64,000 nucleotides of DNA from Serratia nevei (GCF_037948395.1 NZ_CP149940.1:3968001-4032000), one strand, 5' to 3'; counted from the first letter of the stretch, positions 19,828 to 29,509 are shown. Numbers and translations: made by a program. The notes: a model not told the origin generated them from the letters alone.

Positions 19828-21042
19828 TTAATGATGCGCCCATTCGATGCTGTTGATGTCCACGCCCTGCTTGAACATCTCCCACAGCGGGGACAGATCG
19901 CGCAGACGGCCGATGGATTTACGCACCAGTTGAATGGTGTAGTCGATCTCTTCTTCCGTGGTGAAACGCCCCAGAGAGAAACGGATCGAGCTGTGCGCCA
20001 ATTCATCGCTCATGCCCAGCGCGCGCAGCACGTAGGACGGCTCGAGGCTGGCGGAGGTACAGGCTGAACCGGAAGAAACGGCCAGGTCTTTCAGCGCCAT
20101 GATCAGCGACTCGCCTTCAACGTAGTTGAAGCTGACGTTCAGGATGTTCGGTGCGCCGTGCTCCAGATCGCCGTTCAGATACACTTCTTCCATATCTTTC
20201 ACGCCGTTCCACAGACGATCGCGCAGGGTGCGCAGACGCGCCATCTCTTCGGTCATCTCTTCTTTGGCGATGCGGTAAGCTTCGCCCATGCCGACGATCT
20301 GGTGGACAGGCAGGGTGCCGGAACGCATGCCGCGCTCGTGACCGCCGCCGTGTACCTGCGCTTCGATGCGGATGCGCGGCTTGCGGCGCACGTACAGCGC
20401 GCCGATGCCTTTCGGGCCATAGATTTTGTGGCCGGAGAACGACATCAGGTCGACTTTCAGCTTGCTCAGATCGATAGGCAGTTTGCCCACGCTCTGGGTG
20501 GCGTCAACGTGGTAGATGATACCGCGCGCGCGGCACATTTCGCCGATCGCTTCGATATCCTGCACCACGCCGATTTCGTTATTGACGTGCATGATGGAGA
20601 CCAGAATGGTGTCATCGCGCATCGCCGCTTCGAGATCCTGCAGGCTGATGATGCCGTTGCTCTGCGGCGCCAGGTAGGTCACTTCAAACCCTTCGCGCTC
20701 CAGCTGACGGCAGGTGTCCAGCACGGCTTTGTGTTCGGTTTTGCTGGTGATGATGTGCTTGCCTTTTTTCTGGTAGAAATTGGCAGCGCCTTTGATCGCC
20801 AGGTTGTCGGATTCGGTCGCCCCGGAGGTGAAGACGATTTCGCGTGGGTCGGCGCCCACCAGTTCGGCGATTTGGTTACGGGCGATGTCTACCGCCTCTT
20901 CCGCCTGCCAACCAAAACGGTGGGAACGGGAAGCCGGGTTGCCGAAAGTGCCGTCCAGGGTCAAAAACTGCATCATCTTCTCAGCAACGCGCGGGTCGAC
21001 CGGCGTCGTTGCTGAGTAATCCAGATAAATCGGTAATTTCAT
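19828..21042 (-). CDS. iscS: Cysteine desulfurase IscS
   Basis: A 404-residue PLP enzyme that removes sulfur from cysteine for Fe-S clusters, thiamine and tRNA thiolation. The PLP lysine lies in [12 protein letters not shown]. The persulfide cysteine is on the mobile loop [14 protein letters not shown]. Length equals E. coli IscS. It is the second gene of the operon, 54 bases after iscR. Confidence 0.99.
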   Translation of the reverse strand: MKLPIYLDYSATTPVDPRVAEKMMQFLTLDGTFGNPASRSHRFGWQAEEAVDIARNQIAELVGADPREIVFTSGATESDNLAIKGAANFYQKKGKHIITSKTEHKAVLDTCRQLEREGFEVTYLAPQSNGIISLQDLEAAMRDDTILVSIMHVNNEIGVVQDIEAIGEMCRARGIIYHVDATQSVGKLPIDLSKLKVDLMSFSGHKIYGPKGIGALYVRRKPRIRIEAQVHGGGHERGMRSGTLPVHQIVGMGEAYRIAKEEMTEEMARLRTLRDRLWNGVKDMEEVYLNGDLEHGAPNILNVSFNYVEGESLIMALKDLAVSSGSACTSASLEPSYVLRALGMSDELAHSSIRFSLGRFTTEEEIDYTIQLVRKSIGRLRDLSPLWEMFKQGVDINSIEWAHH

Positions 21043-21096
21043 TGCTCTTGTGCTCCGTACATCACTTCCAAAAACTAAAAAAATTTCGCCAGCTGC

Positions 21097-21591
21097 TTAT
21101 GCGCGCAGATTAACGTTGATAGTTTCTTGCGGACGACCGTTGGCCGTGCGGCGCGTATCGTTGTTTTGACGATCCGCCACCACCAGCACTTCCTGGTTAT
21201 TGACCAGTTCTGCCAGCGTAATGTTGTTCAGGAACCCGCTGATGCGCTCGCTCAGATCGCGCCACAGGGCGTGGGTCAAGCAGCGATCGCCGCCCTGACA
21301 GCCTTCTTTGCCCTGGCAACGGGTTGCATCTACCGATTCATCGACGGCAGTGATGACAGCGCCAACGGCGATCTCACCCGCGTCTTTACCCAGCAGATAA
21401 CCACCGCCCGGACCACGCACGCTGGCCACCAGGCCGTTCTTGCGCAGACGGGAGAATAATTGTTCCAGATAAGAGAGCGAAATACCCTGGCGTTCGGAAA
21501 TGTCCGCCAGTGGTACCGGCCCTTCCTGGGAATGCAGCGCTACGTCAAGCATAGCGGTTACGGCATAACGGCCTTTGGATGTCAGTCTCAT
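21097..21591 (-). CDS. iscR: Fe-S sensing transcriptional regulator IscR
   Basis: A 164-residue Rrf2-family regulator and first gene of the isc operon. The N-terminal winged helix ([20 protein letters not shown]) is intact. The [2Fe-2S] ligands Cys92, Cys98, Cys104 and His107 are all present. With a cluster bound it represses its own promoter through type 1 sites, two of which are visible directly upstream. Confidence 0.99.
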   Translation of the reverse strand: MRLTSKGRYAVTAMLDVALHSQEGPVPLADISERQGISLSYLEQLFSRLRKNGLVASVRGPGGGYLLGKDAGEIAVGAVITAVDESVDATRCQGKEGCQGGDRCLTHALWRDLSERISGFLNNITLAELVNNQEVLVVADRQNNDTRRTANGRPQETINVNLRA

Positions 21592-21627
21592 AGCTCAATG
21601 GTTACCTGTTGGTCAAATATGGCCGAA

Positions 21628-21656
21628 AGTCTGACATTCCTGAGTAAAACAGTCAA
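21628..21656 (-). promoter_or_regulatory. Candidate iscR promoter
   Basis: On the minus strand a -35 of ttgact (21651-21656) stands 17 bases upstream of a weak -10, cagact (21628-21633). It is embedded in IscR site 1, so bound IscR would block polymerase. The -10 matches consensus poorly. Confidence 0.5.
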
Positions 21657-21660
21657 CTAT
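21636..21660 (-). promoter_or_regulatory. IscR type 1 site, promoter-proximal
   Basis: The minus-strand 25-mer runs from atagttgact through tactcaggaat. It fits the published type 1 IscR consensus (ATA..YGACT....AGTC...TAT) at most key positions and overlaps the likely promoter. Confidence 0.75.
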
Positions 21661-21685
21661 TTAACCTAGTAATTGACTCAAGTAT
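21661..21685 (-). promoter_or_regulatory. IscR type 1 site, upstream
   Basis: A second 25-bp site abuts the first with no spacer: atacttgagt on one side, tactaggttaa on the other, minus strand. A tandem pair in this position matches the arrangement known for E. coli iscR. Confidence 0.65.
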
Positions 21686-21784
21686 TAGCACGTTTTGAAC
21701 TTAGCAAGAACAAAGGTATATAAAATACATGTTATAACCTTTGGATAACTAATACTATTGTCGCCCACCGTTATGCCACATCAA

Positions 21785-22519
21785 TTAATTACCTTGATGT
21801 TTATCCTGTTTCTCGATCGACGTCAGCATGCCGCGCAGGATATTCAGCTCCTGCCCTTCCGGGCGCGCGCGGGTGAACAGCCGACGCAGGCGGCTCATCA
21901 CCTGCCCCGGATGGGACGGGCGAATAAAGCCGGTGCGCTGCAGCGTCTGCTCCAGATGCTGATAGAAACGCTCGAGGTCATCCACCAGCGGATACGGCGT
22001 CTCTTCCAGCTGCGGCGCGCCCGCCTGTTGGCGATCGAGGTAAGCCACGCGCACTTCATACGCCAGTATCTGCACCGCCATCGCCAGGTTCAGCGAGCTG
22101 TAGTCCGGGTTGGCCGGAATGGCGACGTGGTAGTGGCACTTCTGCAGTTCATCGTTGGTCAACCCGACGCGTTCGCGGCCGAACACCAGCGCCACCGGCG
22201 CGTGTTCGCCCTCGTGCACCGCGCGCACGCCGCATTCACGCGGCTCCAGCATCGGCCACGGCAAGGTGCGAGAACGTGCGCTGGTGCCCACCACCAGGCT
22301 ACAGCCGGCGATGGCGTCATCGAGGGTATCGACGATAGTGGCGTTGCCGATCACGTCGCTGGCACCGGCGGCCAGGGCGATGGCCTGAGAGTCGGGTTTG
22401 ATCAGCGGATTAACCAGATAAAGGTTGGTTAAACCCATGGTTTTCATGGCTCTGGCGGTCGAGCCCATGTTGCCGGTATGTGAAGTCTCTACCAGAACAA
22501 TGCGGATATTGTGCAGCAT
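21785..22519 (-). CDS. trmJ: tRNA (cytidine/uridine-2'-O-)-methyltransferase TrmJ
   Basis: A 244-residue SPOUT-class enzyme that 2'-O-methylates position 32 of certain tRNAs. It shows the SAM-binding knot sequence [16 protein letters not shown] and the terminal [16 protein letters not shown]. The start is placed at the ATG of [11 protein letters not shown], which matches E. coli; the longer frame to 22552 adds eleven unconserved residues. It lies between iscR and suhB as in E. coli. Confidence 0.96.
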   Translation of the reverse strand: MLHNIRIVLVETSHTGNMGSTARAMKTMGLTNLYLVNPLIKPDSQAIALAAGASDVIGNATIVDTLDDAIAGCSLVVGTSARSRTLPWPMLEPRECGVRAVHEGEHAPVALVFGRERVGLTNDELQKCHYHVAIPANPDYSSLNLAMAVQILAYEVRVAYLDRQQAGAPQLEETPYPLVDDLERFYQHLEQTLQRTGFIRPSHPGQVMSRLRRLFTRARPEGQELNILRGMLTSIEKQDKHQGN

Positions 22520-22587
22520 ACAAACTCTGAGCGTGGCGGAAAATCGCAGCATCTTAACACAGCCATAGGCAATTTGCCGAACAGCTG

Positions 22588-22595
22588 CTATACTT
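22588..22595 (+). promoter_or_regulatory. Candidate suhB promoter (extended -10)
   Basis: The sequence tgctatact is an extended -10 element (TGnTATACT) about 44 bases before the suhB ATG. No good -35 is seen at the expected spacing. Confidence 0.5.
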
Positions 22596-22638
22596 CGCGC
22601 CGTTTCCTGTTCTTTAACATCCTAGTTGGAAGATACCC

Positions 22639-23442
22639 ATGCATCCGATGCTGACTATCGCCGTGCGCGCTGCGCGCAAGGCCGGTAACCTGATTGCCAA
22701 AAACTACGAAACCCCGGACGCTGTAGAAGCGAGCCAGAAAGGGACCAATGACTTCGTCACCAACGTCGATCGCGATGCAGAGCATCTGATCATCGACGTC
22801 ATCCGCAAGTCTTATCCGCAACACAGTATCGTGAGCGAAGAACGCGGTGAGCTGATCGGCGAAGATCGCGATGTGCAATGGGTGATCGATCCACTGGATG
22901 GCACTGCAAACTTCATCAAACGTTTCCCTCATTTCTCCGTTTCCATCGCCGTACGCATCAAAGGCCGTACTGAAGTGGCCGTGGTCTACGATCCGATGCG
23001 CAACGAACTGTTCACCGCCACTCGCGGCCAGGGCGCACAGCTCAACGGTTACCGCCTGCGCGGCACCAACGCCAAAGATCTGGATGGCACCATCCTGGCG
23101 ACCGGCTTCCCGTTCAAGGTCAAGCAGCACGCAACGCCTTACATCAACATCGTCGGCAAACTGTTCACCCAGTGTGCAGACTTCCGCCGCACCGGTTCCG
23201 CCGCGCTGGATCTGGCCTATGTGGCCGCCGGCCGCGTAGACGGGTTCTTCGAAATCGGCCTGAAGCCGTGGGATTTCGCCGCGGGCGAACTGCTGGTGCG
23301 TGAAGCCGGCGGCCTGGTGACCGACTTCGTCGGTGGCCACAACCACTTCAGCTCCGGCAACGTGGTTGCAGGCAACCCGCGCGTAGTGAAAGCCATGCTG
23401 GCCACCATGCGTGAAGAACTGAGCGAAGCGCTGAAGCGTTAA
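22639..23442 (+). CDS. suhB: Inositol-1-monophosphatase / Nus factor SuhB
   Basis: A 267-residue Mg-dependent phosphatase of the IMPase family. Metal-binding motifs are EERGE, DPLDGTANF and the C-terminal GLKPWDFAAGELLVREAGG. In E. coli it also acts as part of the rRNA antitermination complex. Length equals E. coli SuhB. Codon use is typical of a highly expressed gene, and a perfect terminator follows. Confidence 0.98.
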   Translation: MHPMLTIAVRAARKAGNLIAKNYETPDAVEASQKGTNDFVTNVDRDAEHLIIDVIRKSYPQHSIVSEERGELIGEDRDVQWVIDPLDGTANFIKRFPHFSVSIAVRIKGRTEVAVVYDPMRNELFTATRGQGAQLNGYRLRGTNAKDLDGTILATGFPFKVKQHATPYINIVGKLFTQCADFRRTGSAALDLAYVAAGRVDGFFEIGLKPWDFAAGELLVREAGGLVTDFVGGHNHFSSGNVVAGNPRVVKAMLATMREELSEALKR

Positions 23443-23459
23443 TAGCCAGAAGCGAATCG

Positions 23460-23491
23460 AAAAAAAGCGCTGCCGATGCAGCGCTTTTTTT
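23460..23491. terminator. Bidirectional terminator between suhB and the nicO-type gene
   Basis: A perfect 13-bp inverted repeat (aaaaaagcgctgc / gcagcgctttttt, loop cgat) gives U runs on both strands. It can serve suhB and the convergent transporter gene. Confidence 0.93.
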
Positions 23492-23498
23492 ATGCCCG

Positions 23499-24521
23499 TT
23501 AGCGGGAGAAGGGCCGGATGCCGCCGCCGAATTCCGGCTGCGCGCTGACGTACAGCAACAGCCCTGCAGCCAACAGGATCAGGCCGCCGGCTAACGCCAG
23601 CGCCCCCCAGGCCACCGCGCTCCAGGCGGCGGGGGCACGCGAACGGCTGAGGCGCACCGCCAGCCGGCGACTGTAATGCACCAGCAGCGCCAGCATCGAG
23701 ATGGTCAACGAGGTGCCGAACGCCATCGCCAGCGCGGAGATCACTCCCCAGCCGAACACGCCGATCACCTTGGAGAACAGCAGCACCAAAATCGCCCCCG
23801 AACAGGGGCGCATGCCCATCGCCAGCACGATGGCGGCCTGAGTGCGCCAGTCGCTTCCCGCCTGCAGCTCGCTGTCGCTCGGCAGATGCCGGTGGCCGCA
23901 GCCGCAGTGGGCGCTGTGCACATGATCCGCCGCCAGCGGCGTCAGGCTGTTGATGCGCAGCGCCGGCGCCGGGCGCATCGCCTTGATCGCCGCAAACAGG
24001 CGTTTCAGCGCGCGCCAACTCAGCAGCACGCCAAGCAGCATCACCAGAATAAAGCTGCCCTTCTCCAGCCAGAAGCTGCTTTGGTGCAGCTGGCGCGAAG
24101 AGAGCTGCAATACCACCAGCATCAGCGTGACCAGCGCGATCGCTACCCCACCCTGCACCAGCGAGGCGGCGAAGGTCAGCTTCAGGCTGCTTTTCAGCCG
24201 CGCCGGATGGGTAGCCAGGTAGGTGGCGATCACCACTTTGCCGTGGCCGGGGCCGAGCGCATGCAAGACGCCATAGCCGAGGCTGAACAGCATCAGCGCC
24301 AGCCCGGCCTGCTGCGGCGCGGCCTTCACCTGCTGCAACAGCCCCGCCATCTGCTGGTGCAGCGCTTTTTGCCATACCACGCTCTGCATCAGCAGTTGCG
24401 GCCAATAGTGCCACGCCAGCAGCGCGGCGGCCGCCAACGCCAGCGTGAACGGCAGCAGCGGCCACAGGCCGAAGGCCCAGTGGCGTCGGCTCGTCGTCGG
24501 AGGTGAGAAATTTAACGACAT
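23499..24521 (-). CDS. NicO-family metal transporter (RcnA-like)
   Basis: A 340-residue inner-membrane protein with about seven hydrophobic helices. NicO/RcnA signatures are HALGPGHGK in the second helix and MGMRPCSGAI in a later one. A His/Cys-rich loop (DHVHSAHCGCGHRH) is a probable metal-binding stretch. Members move Ni or Co, and some gene neighbourhoods point to Zn. It overlaps the upstream DUF1007 gene by 10 bases, so the two act together. A Zur-like box upstream of the pair favours a role in zinc homeostasis, but direction and metal are inference. Confidence 0.85.
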   Translation of the reverse strand: MSLNFSPPTTSRRHWAFGLWPLLPFTLALAAAALLAWHYWPQLLMQSVVWQKALHQQMAGLLQQVKAAPQQAGLALMLFSLGYGVLHALGPGHGKVVIATYLATHPARLKSSLKLTFAASLVQGGVAIALVTLMLVVLQLSSRQLHQSSFWLEKGSFILVMLLGVLLSWRALKRLFAAIKAMRPAPALRINSLTPLAADHVHSAHCGCGHRHLPSDSELQAGSDWRTQAAIVLAMGMRPCSGAILVLLFSKVIGVFGWGVISALAMAFGTSLTISMLALLVHYSRRLAVRLSRSRAPAAWSAVAWGALALAGGLILLAAGLLLYVSAQPEFGGGIRPFSR

Positions 24522-25147
24522 TGCAGCGTCACCCGCTGGGCGAACTGCTGCCCCAGCGCCAGGTCTTCACCGGGCGAGTCGTTCTTGTCGAGCGACAGCG
24601 CATAGGCCTGCAGCGACGCATTCGGCTTCGGCGTCATCAGCTTATAGCTACACAGCTGCGCCATCTCCGGCGGCAGATGCAGCGCATTTTGGTCTTTATA
24701 GGTCATATCCACGAAATAAGTCGGATCGTAAGTAGAAAGTTCGAACGGCTTGCCCGCCAGCGGCTGTGGCTCGGCCAACGGCAGCACGAACTCCAGCACC
24801 GCCTGATTGCCCTGGCGCGACAGGTGATATTCGCTGGGCAAGTTCAGGTATTTCACCGGCTTGCCGTCGCGGTAAAGATCGGTGAAATAGTGCTGCCCCA
24901 GCACGTTGGCCATCACTTCCGCCGCCAGCTTTTTCCACACTTCAGAATCGCTCTTGGCGTTTTTCGCATCGTAGAGCAGATCCGCCGAGGTGATTTCATC
25001 CATCACCCACACCATTTTCAGGCCGACCAGCCGCTGGTCTTTGGCGACGAAGGTGGTATTCATGTCGATAAAGCTGTGCGGATGCGCGATCGCACCGGCG
25101 CTGAACACGGCGCCGAAGGCAGCCAAAAGACGACGTAACTTCATCAT
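24512..25147 (-). CDS. DUF1007 periplasmic protein, partner of the NicO transporter
   Basis: A 211-residue secreted protein: a signal peptide of about 21 residues ends at AIA, leaving a mature N-terminus HPHSFID with two histidines that could bind metal. DUF1007 proteins are usually encoded next to NicO-type transporters and are thought to present metal in the periplasm. A ribosome site (aggat) precedes the second of two adjacent ATG codons, so the protein may start one residue later. It is the first gene of the two-gene unit. Confidence 0.85.
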   Translation of the reverse strand: MMKLRRLLAAFGAVFSAGAIAHPHSFIDMNTTFVAKDQRLVGLKMVWVMDEITSADLLYDAKNAKSDSEVWKKLAAEVMANVLGQHYFTDLYRDGKPVKYLNLPSEYHLSRQGNQAVLEFVLPLAEPQPLAGKPFELSTYDPTYFVDMTYKDQNALHLPPEMAQLCSYKLMTPKPNASLQAYALSLDKNDSPGEDLALGQQFAQRVTLQCR

Positions 25148-25167
25148 TATCCTGTCTTACCTGCATT

Positions 25168-25182
25168 TGTTATAACGTAACA
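25168..25182 (-). promoter_or_regulatory. Zur-like box upstream of the DUF1007-nicO pair
   Basis: The sequence tgttataacgtaaca differs from the enterobacterial Zur core (TGTTATA-N-TATAACA) at two positions of the second half-site. It sits 21-35 bases before the DUF1007 start, where a bound repressor would cover the promoter. The flanks (cattt, caaat) do not match the wider consensus well. Confidence 0.55.
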
Positions 25183-25329
25183 CAAATAAATACCGAACGG
25201 CCCGCCTCTCCCGGCGATATTTGTGACGAAAGTTGTAAGCCGAAGTAAAAGCCGCGCGGTAACCCTGCCATTACAAAGCCTTTTGCTATGCTTAGGCATA
25301 ATCGCAACCTTTTATGCCGGAAGGTGATA

Positions 25330-26595
25330 ATGAGCCTGGACACCTCTCCCGTGCCCGAGCTCTCCGGACAACAACGGCGCTGCCATCTGCTGCTGATGCT
25401 GTACACGCCGGAGCCCGAGTTACAGCTGGAGACCCTGAGCCGAATCAACGGCGTCGCCCCCCCGATAACCCGGCAAGATATAGCCGAGGTGGCCAGTGAA
25501 ATCCAGCGTTTCCACCACCTGGAGATCGCCGTCGATCACGATCGTGGTTACCAACTGCGGGGCAGCACGCTCGACCAGCGCCTGTGCCTGATCCATTGGC
25601 TGCGGCGGGCCCTGCGCTGCAGCCCGCAATTCGTTGAAGGCGATTTCGCCCCGCGCCTGCGGCACGCGCTGGCGGCCGATGCCGCCCCGGCGTCTGCGCT
25701 GGCAGAGGCGATCGATGCCTGCGAGCCGCTGCTCAACCGCCGCTTCGATGCACGCGACCGCCAATTCCTGCAGCATTATCTGCTCTACTGCGCCTGGCAA
25801 AATCGCCTGCGGCAGCATCCGCGTTTCGACGCCGTTCAGCGTGACTGGCTGCGGCAAAAACCGGAGCAGCAGGCCGCCGCCTGGCTGCATCAGGCCTGCA
25901 ACCGGCTGTTTAATCAGCCGCCGCAGGCAGACGAGCGCGATTTTTTGGCGCTGACGTTTACCATGTTGAAAAATCACAGCTACCACAGCAACGACTCCGC
26001 GCAGGAACAGCGGCTGATGACGGCCATCGACAGCATGGTCGAGCGCTTCCAGCAACTTTCCGGCATGGCCTTCAGCAGCAAAACGGAGCTGGTCAGCCAG
26101 CTGTTTGCCCATCTGGCGCCGGCGCTGGAGCGCTGCCGTTTCGCCATCGGCATCGACAATATGCTGCTGGAAGAAGTGGTGCGCAAATACCCGCGGCTGA
26201 TGCGCACCACGCAGGAAGCGCTGAAACCGCTGGAGCAGGAATACGGCGTGCATTTTTCCAATGAGGAGGCCGGCCTGGTGGCCATCAGCTTCGGCGCCTG
26301 GCTGATGCAGGACAACGCGCTGCAAGAAAAACAGGTGCTGCTGCTGACGCTGGACAACCCGCAGTTGGAAGAAGAAGTGGAATACCAGATCCGCGAGCTC
26401 ACGCTGCTGCCGCTGAACATCAAGTATCTGCCGCTGAGCGACTATCTGCGCGGCGGCGCGCCACAGGGCGTCATGCTGGTGATCACCCCTTATGCGGCGG
26501 TGCACAGCGATCCGCACCCGCCGCTAATCTATACCGAACTGCCGCTGGAAACCCGGCAGCGCCAGGCGATCCGCGCGCTGCTGGAAGCCCCTTAA
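25330..26595 (+). CDS. csiE: Stationary-phase-inducible protein CsiE
   Basis: A 421-residue cytoplasmic protein related to E. coli CsiE. It contains PRD-like regions similar to those in PTS-regulated antiterminators, including the segment CRFAIGIDNMLLEEVVRKYP. E. coli csiE is induced in stationary phase by cAMP-CRP and RpoS; the biochemical function is unknown. The start at 25330 is chosen because ggaaggtga precedes it closely. It converges on hcaT with no gap, as in E. coli. Confidence 0.93.
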   Translation: MSLDTSPVPELSGQQRRCHLLLMLYTPEPELQLETLSRINGVAPPITRQDIAEVASEIQRFHHLEIAVDHDRGYQLRGSTLDQRLCLIHWLRRALRCSPQFVEGDFAPRLRHALAADAAPASALAEAIDACEPLLNRRFDARDRQFLQHYLLYCAWQNRLRQHPRFDAVQRDWLRQKPEQQAAAWLHQACNRLFNQPPQADERDFLALTFTMLKNHSYHSNDSAQEQRLMTAIDSMVERFQQLSGMAFSSKTELVSQLFAHLAPALERCRFAIGIDNMLLEEVVRKYPRLMRTTQEALKPLEQEYGVHFSNEEAGLVAISFGAWLMQDNALQEKQVLLLTLDNPQLEEEVEYQIRELTLLPLNIKYLPLSDYLRGGAPQGVMLVITPYAAVHSDPHPPLIYTELPLETRQRQAIRALLEAP

Positions 26596-27741
26596 TCAGC
26601 GGCTGACGCTGACCGCCGGCGGCCGGATGAACAAGGCCGGCACCGCGACCGCCGCCATCACCCAGAATACCCCACCCTGCCAATGTTCGAACAGGAACCC
26701 GGCAATGACCGTCATGACGGCGATGCCACCGCCCATCGCCAGCGCCGAATACACCGCCTGCAGCCGGATCACCTCTTGCCCCTGGCGTGCGGCGATAAAG
26801 CGCATCGCCGCCAGATGGCAGACGGTGAAGGTGCCGCAGTGCAGGATCTGGATCAGCAGCAGCCAGCCCAGCTCGGTGCTGTAGGCCATCAGGCTCCAGC
26901 GCAGCACGCCGCAGCAGGCGGAGAGCAACAGCAGGTTGCGCGCATTCCAGCGGCGGAACAGCACGTTGCTGCTGGCGAAAATAATCACCTCCGCCACTAC
27001 GCCGAGCGACCACAGATAGCCGATGGTCGAGGCCGAATAGCCCGCCTCCTGCCAGTAAATGGAGCCGAAGCTGTAGTAGCCGGCATGCGCCCCCTGTAGC
27101 AGCGTGACGCACAACAGGAATCGCCAGACCGGCCCTTCTTTCAGCAGTGCCCACAGCGAGCGCTCAGCTCCGCTGTGCGTGCGCGCTTCGCCCTGCGGCA
27201 TGACGCTCGGCTTCAGCAACATGCCCAGCAGCATCGCCAACACGCTGAAGATCAGGCTGTAAAGAATGGCGTTATGGCCCCACACCGCCACCAGCTGCCC
27301 GGTCAGCGCCGAGCCGATGACGAACGCCAGCGAGCCCCACAGCCTTACCCGGCCGTAGTCCATACGGATCTGCTTTTGCCAGGTGCCGGCCAGCGCGTCG
27401 GTCAGCGGCACCAGCGGCGAGAAGAACAGGTTGAACCCCGCTATCACCAGCATCAGCCAGCCCCAGCCGTTGCCAAAGCAAAAGCCGACCGCGAAGGCCA
27501 AGGTCAGCAGCGCCAGCAGGCGCAGGGCGGAGACTAAATGAGAGGGATCTTTAACGCGGGGTGCAATCAGTAAACTGCCGAGGAAGCGGGCCACCAAGCC
27601 GGCACCGAGCAACATGCCGATGGTTTCCGGCGCGATGCCCTCGCCTTTCAGCCACACGCCCCAGAACGGTAAGAAAATGCCATAGGAAAAGAAGTAGGTG
27701 AAATAACTGAGAGCGAGCCAACGCGTTGATTGCAGAACCAT
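26596..27741 (-). CDS. hcaT: MFS transporter HcaT (3-phenylpropionate type)
   Basis: A 381-residue major facilitator with twelve predicted helices and the NMR/HcaT-like N-terminus (WLALSYFTYFFSYGIFLPFW). In E. coli, HcaT is the presumed importer of 3-phenylpropionate, located beside csiE as here. The hca catabolic genes are not in this window, so the substrate is uncertain. The ribosome site ggaggga is strong. Confidence 0.88.
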   Translation of the reverse strand: MVLQSTRWLALSYFTYFFSYGIFLPFWGVWLKGEGIAPETIGMLLGAGLVARFLGSLLIAPRVKDPSHLVSALRLLALLTLAFAVGFCFGNGWGWLMLVIAGFNLFFSPLVPLTDALAGTWQKQIRMDYGRVRLWGSLAFVIGSALTGQLVAVWGHNAILYSLIFSVLAMLLGMLLKPSVMPQGEARTHSGAERSLWALLKEGPVWRFLLCVTLLQGAHAGYYSFGSIYWQEAGYSASTIGYLWSLGVVAEVIIFASSNVLFRRWNARNLLLLSACCGVLRWSLMAYSTELGWLLLIQILHCGTFTVCHLAAMRFIAARQGQEVIRLQAVYSALAMGGGIAVMTVIAGFLFEHWQGGVFWVMAAVAVPALFIRPPAVSVSR

Positions 27742-27853
27742 GATCCCTCCGGAGTGAGGGCAATACTTTGACAGAGCTCACACCGCCCCGCAATCGTCAT
27801 TCCACTTCAATGCGTTAGAGTGCCAGACAGTTCACAGTTTGCTGCTGGCGGGC

Positions 27854-27884
27854 ATAAAAAAAACCCGCCGCAGCGGGTTTTTTT
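27854..27884. terminator. Bidirectional terminator downstream of glyA
   Basis: A stem (aaacccgc / gcgggttt, loop cgca) has A8 on one side and T7 on the other. It lies 15 bases beyond the glyA stop. Confidence 0.92.
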
Positions 27885-27898
27885 GGGCGAAAGCGGGA

Positions 27899-29152
27899 TT
27901 ATGCGTAAACCGGCAGGCGGGCGCAGATATCCAGCACTTTCTTCTTGGTGCGTTCGATGGTGGCTTCATCGTTGATGTTGTCCAGCACATCGCAGATCCA
28001 ACCGGCCAGTTCGCGCACGTCGGCCTCTTTGAAGCCGCGACGGGTCACGGCCGGGGTGCCGATACGCACGCCGGAGGTAACGAACGGGCTCTTCGGATCG
28101 TTCGGCACGCTGTTTTTGTTGACGGTGATGTTGGCGCGGCCCAGGGCAGCGTCCGCTTCTTTACCGGTCAGGTTTTTGTCGACCAGATCCAGCAGGAACA
28201 GGTGGTTATGGGTGCCGCCGGAGACCACTTTGTAGCCGCGCTGCAGGAACACTTCCACCATCGCCTTGGCGTTGACCGCCACTTGCTGCTGGTAAACCTT
28301 GAACTCAGGCTCCATCGCTTCTTTCAGCGCCACCGCCTTGCCGGCGATCACGTGCATCAGCGGGCCGCCCTGGCCGCCAGGGAACACGGCGGAGTTCAGC
28401 TTCTTGTACAGCTCTTCGTCGCCGCCCTTCGCCAGGATCAGGCCGCCGCGCGGGCCCGCCAGGGTTTTGTGGGTGGTGGTGGTGACGATGTGCGCGTGCG
28501 GTACCGGGTTCGGGTACACGCCGGCGGCGATCAGGCCCGCTACGTGCGCCATGTCGACGAACAGGTAAGCGCCGATGCTGTCGGCGATTTCGCGCATTTT
28601 GGCCCAATCAACCACGCCGGAGTAAGCGGAGAAGCCGCCGATGATCATTTTCGGCTTGTGGGTTTGCGCCTGCTTGGCCAGATCGTCATAGTCGATTTGG
28701 CCTTTGTCGTCGATGCCGTAAGGCACCACGTTATACAGTTTGCCGGACAGGTTGACCGGGGAACCGTGGGTCAGGTGGCCGCCGTGCGCCAGGTTCATGC
28801 CCAGAATGGTGTCGCCCGGCTGCAGCAGCGCGGTGTACACGGCGAAGTTAGCCTGGGAGCCGGAGTGCGGCTGCACGTTGGCGTAATCGGCGCCGAACAA
28901 TTCTTTGGCGCGATCGATAGCCAGCTGCTCAACGATATCCACGTATTCGCAGCCGCCGTAGTAACGCTTGCCCGGATAGCCTTCAGCGTATTTGTTGGTC
29001 AGCTGGGAACCCTGAGCCTGCATCACGCGCGGGCTGGTGTAGTTCTCAGACGCGATCAGCTCGATGTGCTCTTCCTGACGCACCACTTCCTGCTCCATGG
29101 CACGCCACAGTTCCGCATCGTAATCGGCAATGTTCATTTCACGCTTTAACAT
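27899..29152 (-). CDS. glyA: Serine hydroxymethyltransferase
   Basis: A 417-residue PLP enzyme that interconverts serine and glycine and charges tetrahydrofolate with one-carbon units. The PLP lysine lies in [15 protein letters not shown]. Length equals E. coli GlyA. It is divergent from hmp across a 357-base region that holds a PurR-like site, in keeping with its role in purine and one-carbon supply. Confidence 0.99.
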   Translation of the reverse strand: MLKREMNIADYDAELWRAMEQEVVRQEEHIELIASENYTSPRVMQAQGSQLTNKYAEGYPGKRYYGGCEYVDIVEQLAIDRAKELFGADYANVQPHSGSQANFAVYTALLQPGDTILGMNLAHGGHLTHGSPVNLSGKLYNVVPYGIDDKGQIDYDDLAKQAQTHKPKMIIGGFSAYSGVVDWAKMREIADSIGAYLFVDMAHVAGLIAAGVYPNPVPHAHIVTTTTHKTLAGPRGGLILAKGGDEELYKKLNSAVFPGGQGGPLMHVIAGKAVALKEAMEPEFKVYQQQVAVNAKAMVEVFLQRGYKVVSGGTHNHLFLLDLVDKNLTGKEADAALGRANITVNKNSVPNDPKSPFVTSGVRIGTPAVTRRGFKEADVRELAGWICDVLDNINDEATIERTKKKVLDICARLPVYA

Positions 29153-29272
29153 CCGGCATCTCCTGACTTAAATCAGCTAACTAAAAAATCACCAAATAAC
29201 TACCCGTTTGGGTTCTGGGCCACAGTGTAAACCGTTTCGCCCCACCGAAGATAGGTCTTGACAGAGGTTTTT

Positions 29273-29288
29273 ACGCAAACGATTGGCA
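29273..29288 (-). promoter_or_regulatory. PurR-like operator upstream of glyA
   Basis: The sequence acgcaaacgattggca has a perfect first PurR half-site (acgcaaacg) and a degenerate second half. E. coli glyA is known to be PurR-repressed. Confidence 0.5.
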
Positions 29289-29423
29289 TAAGGTGGCGCA
29301 AGGCTTTGATCCGCGAAACGCCGCCGTTTATCAACGGACATTTCCTCATGCGAACGATGCGCTTTTTTCATGTTCTGTGAGCGCGATCGACGCCCGAAGA
29401 ACACCGCAACGAAAACAAGGGTA

Positions 29424-29452
29424 TTTACAAGCGACGCGGAACCCAATAAGAT
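29424..29452 (+). promoter_or_regulatory. hmp promoter
   Basis: A -35 of tttaca (29424-29429), a 17-base spacer and a -10 of taagat (29447-29452) precede the hmp ATG by 58 bases. The -10 overlaps the NsrR site. Confidence 0.7.
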
Positions 29453-29470
29453 GCATTTAAAATGCATCAT
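29448..29470 (+). promoter_or_regulatory. NsrR operator of hmp
   Basis: A 23-bp site made of aagatgcattt, one central base and aaatgcatcat. It fits the published 11-1-11 NsrR consensus almost perfectly. It covers the -10, so NO-sensitive NsrR would repress hmp until nitric oxide destroys its cluster. Confidence 0.88.
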
Positions 29471-29509
29471 TACAATTATCGTCAAGATCCCAACCCAAGG
29501 AGCGCTTCC

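Larger units (their letters stand above)
29153..29509. other. glyA-hmp divergent control region
   Basis: This 357-base gap holds no gene. It contains a PurR-like site near glyA (29273-29288) and the hmp promoter with its NsrR site (29424-29470). Short frames inside it have no ribosome site and overlap these control elements. I found no convincing MetR sites. Confidence 0.7.

Noticed and set aside
22588..24465. 625-codon minus-strand frame
   Set aside because: It runs antisense through suhB, across the terminator and out of frame through the NicO gene; composition is typical of a shadow frame.
29462..29509. Earlier hmp start at 29462
   Set aside because: The ATG lies inside the NsrR site and next to the -10; the later ATG has the ribosome site and matches the family length.
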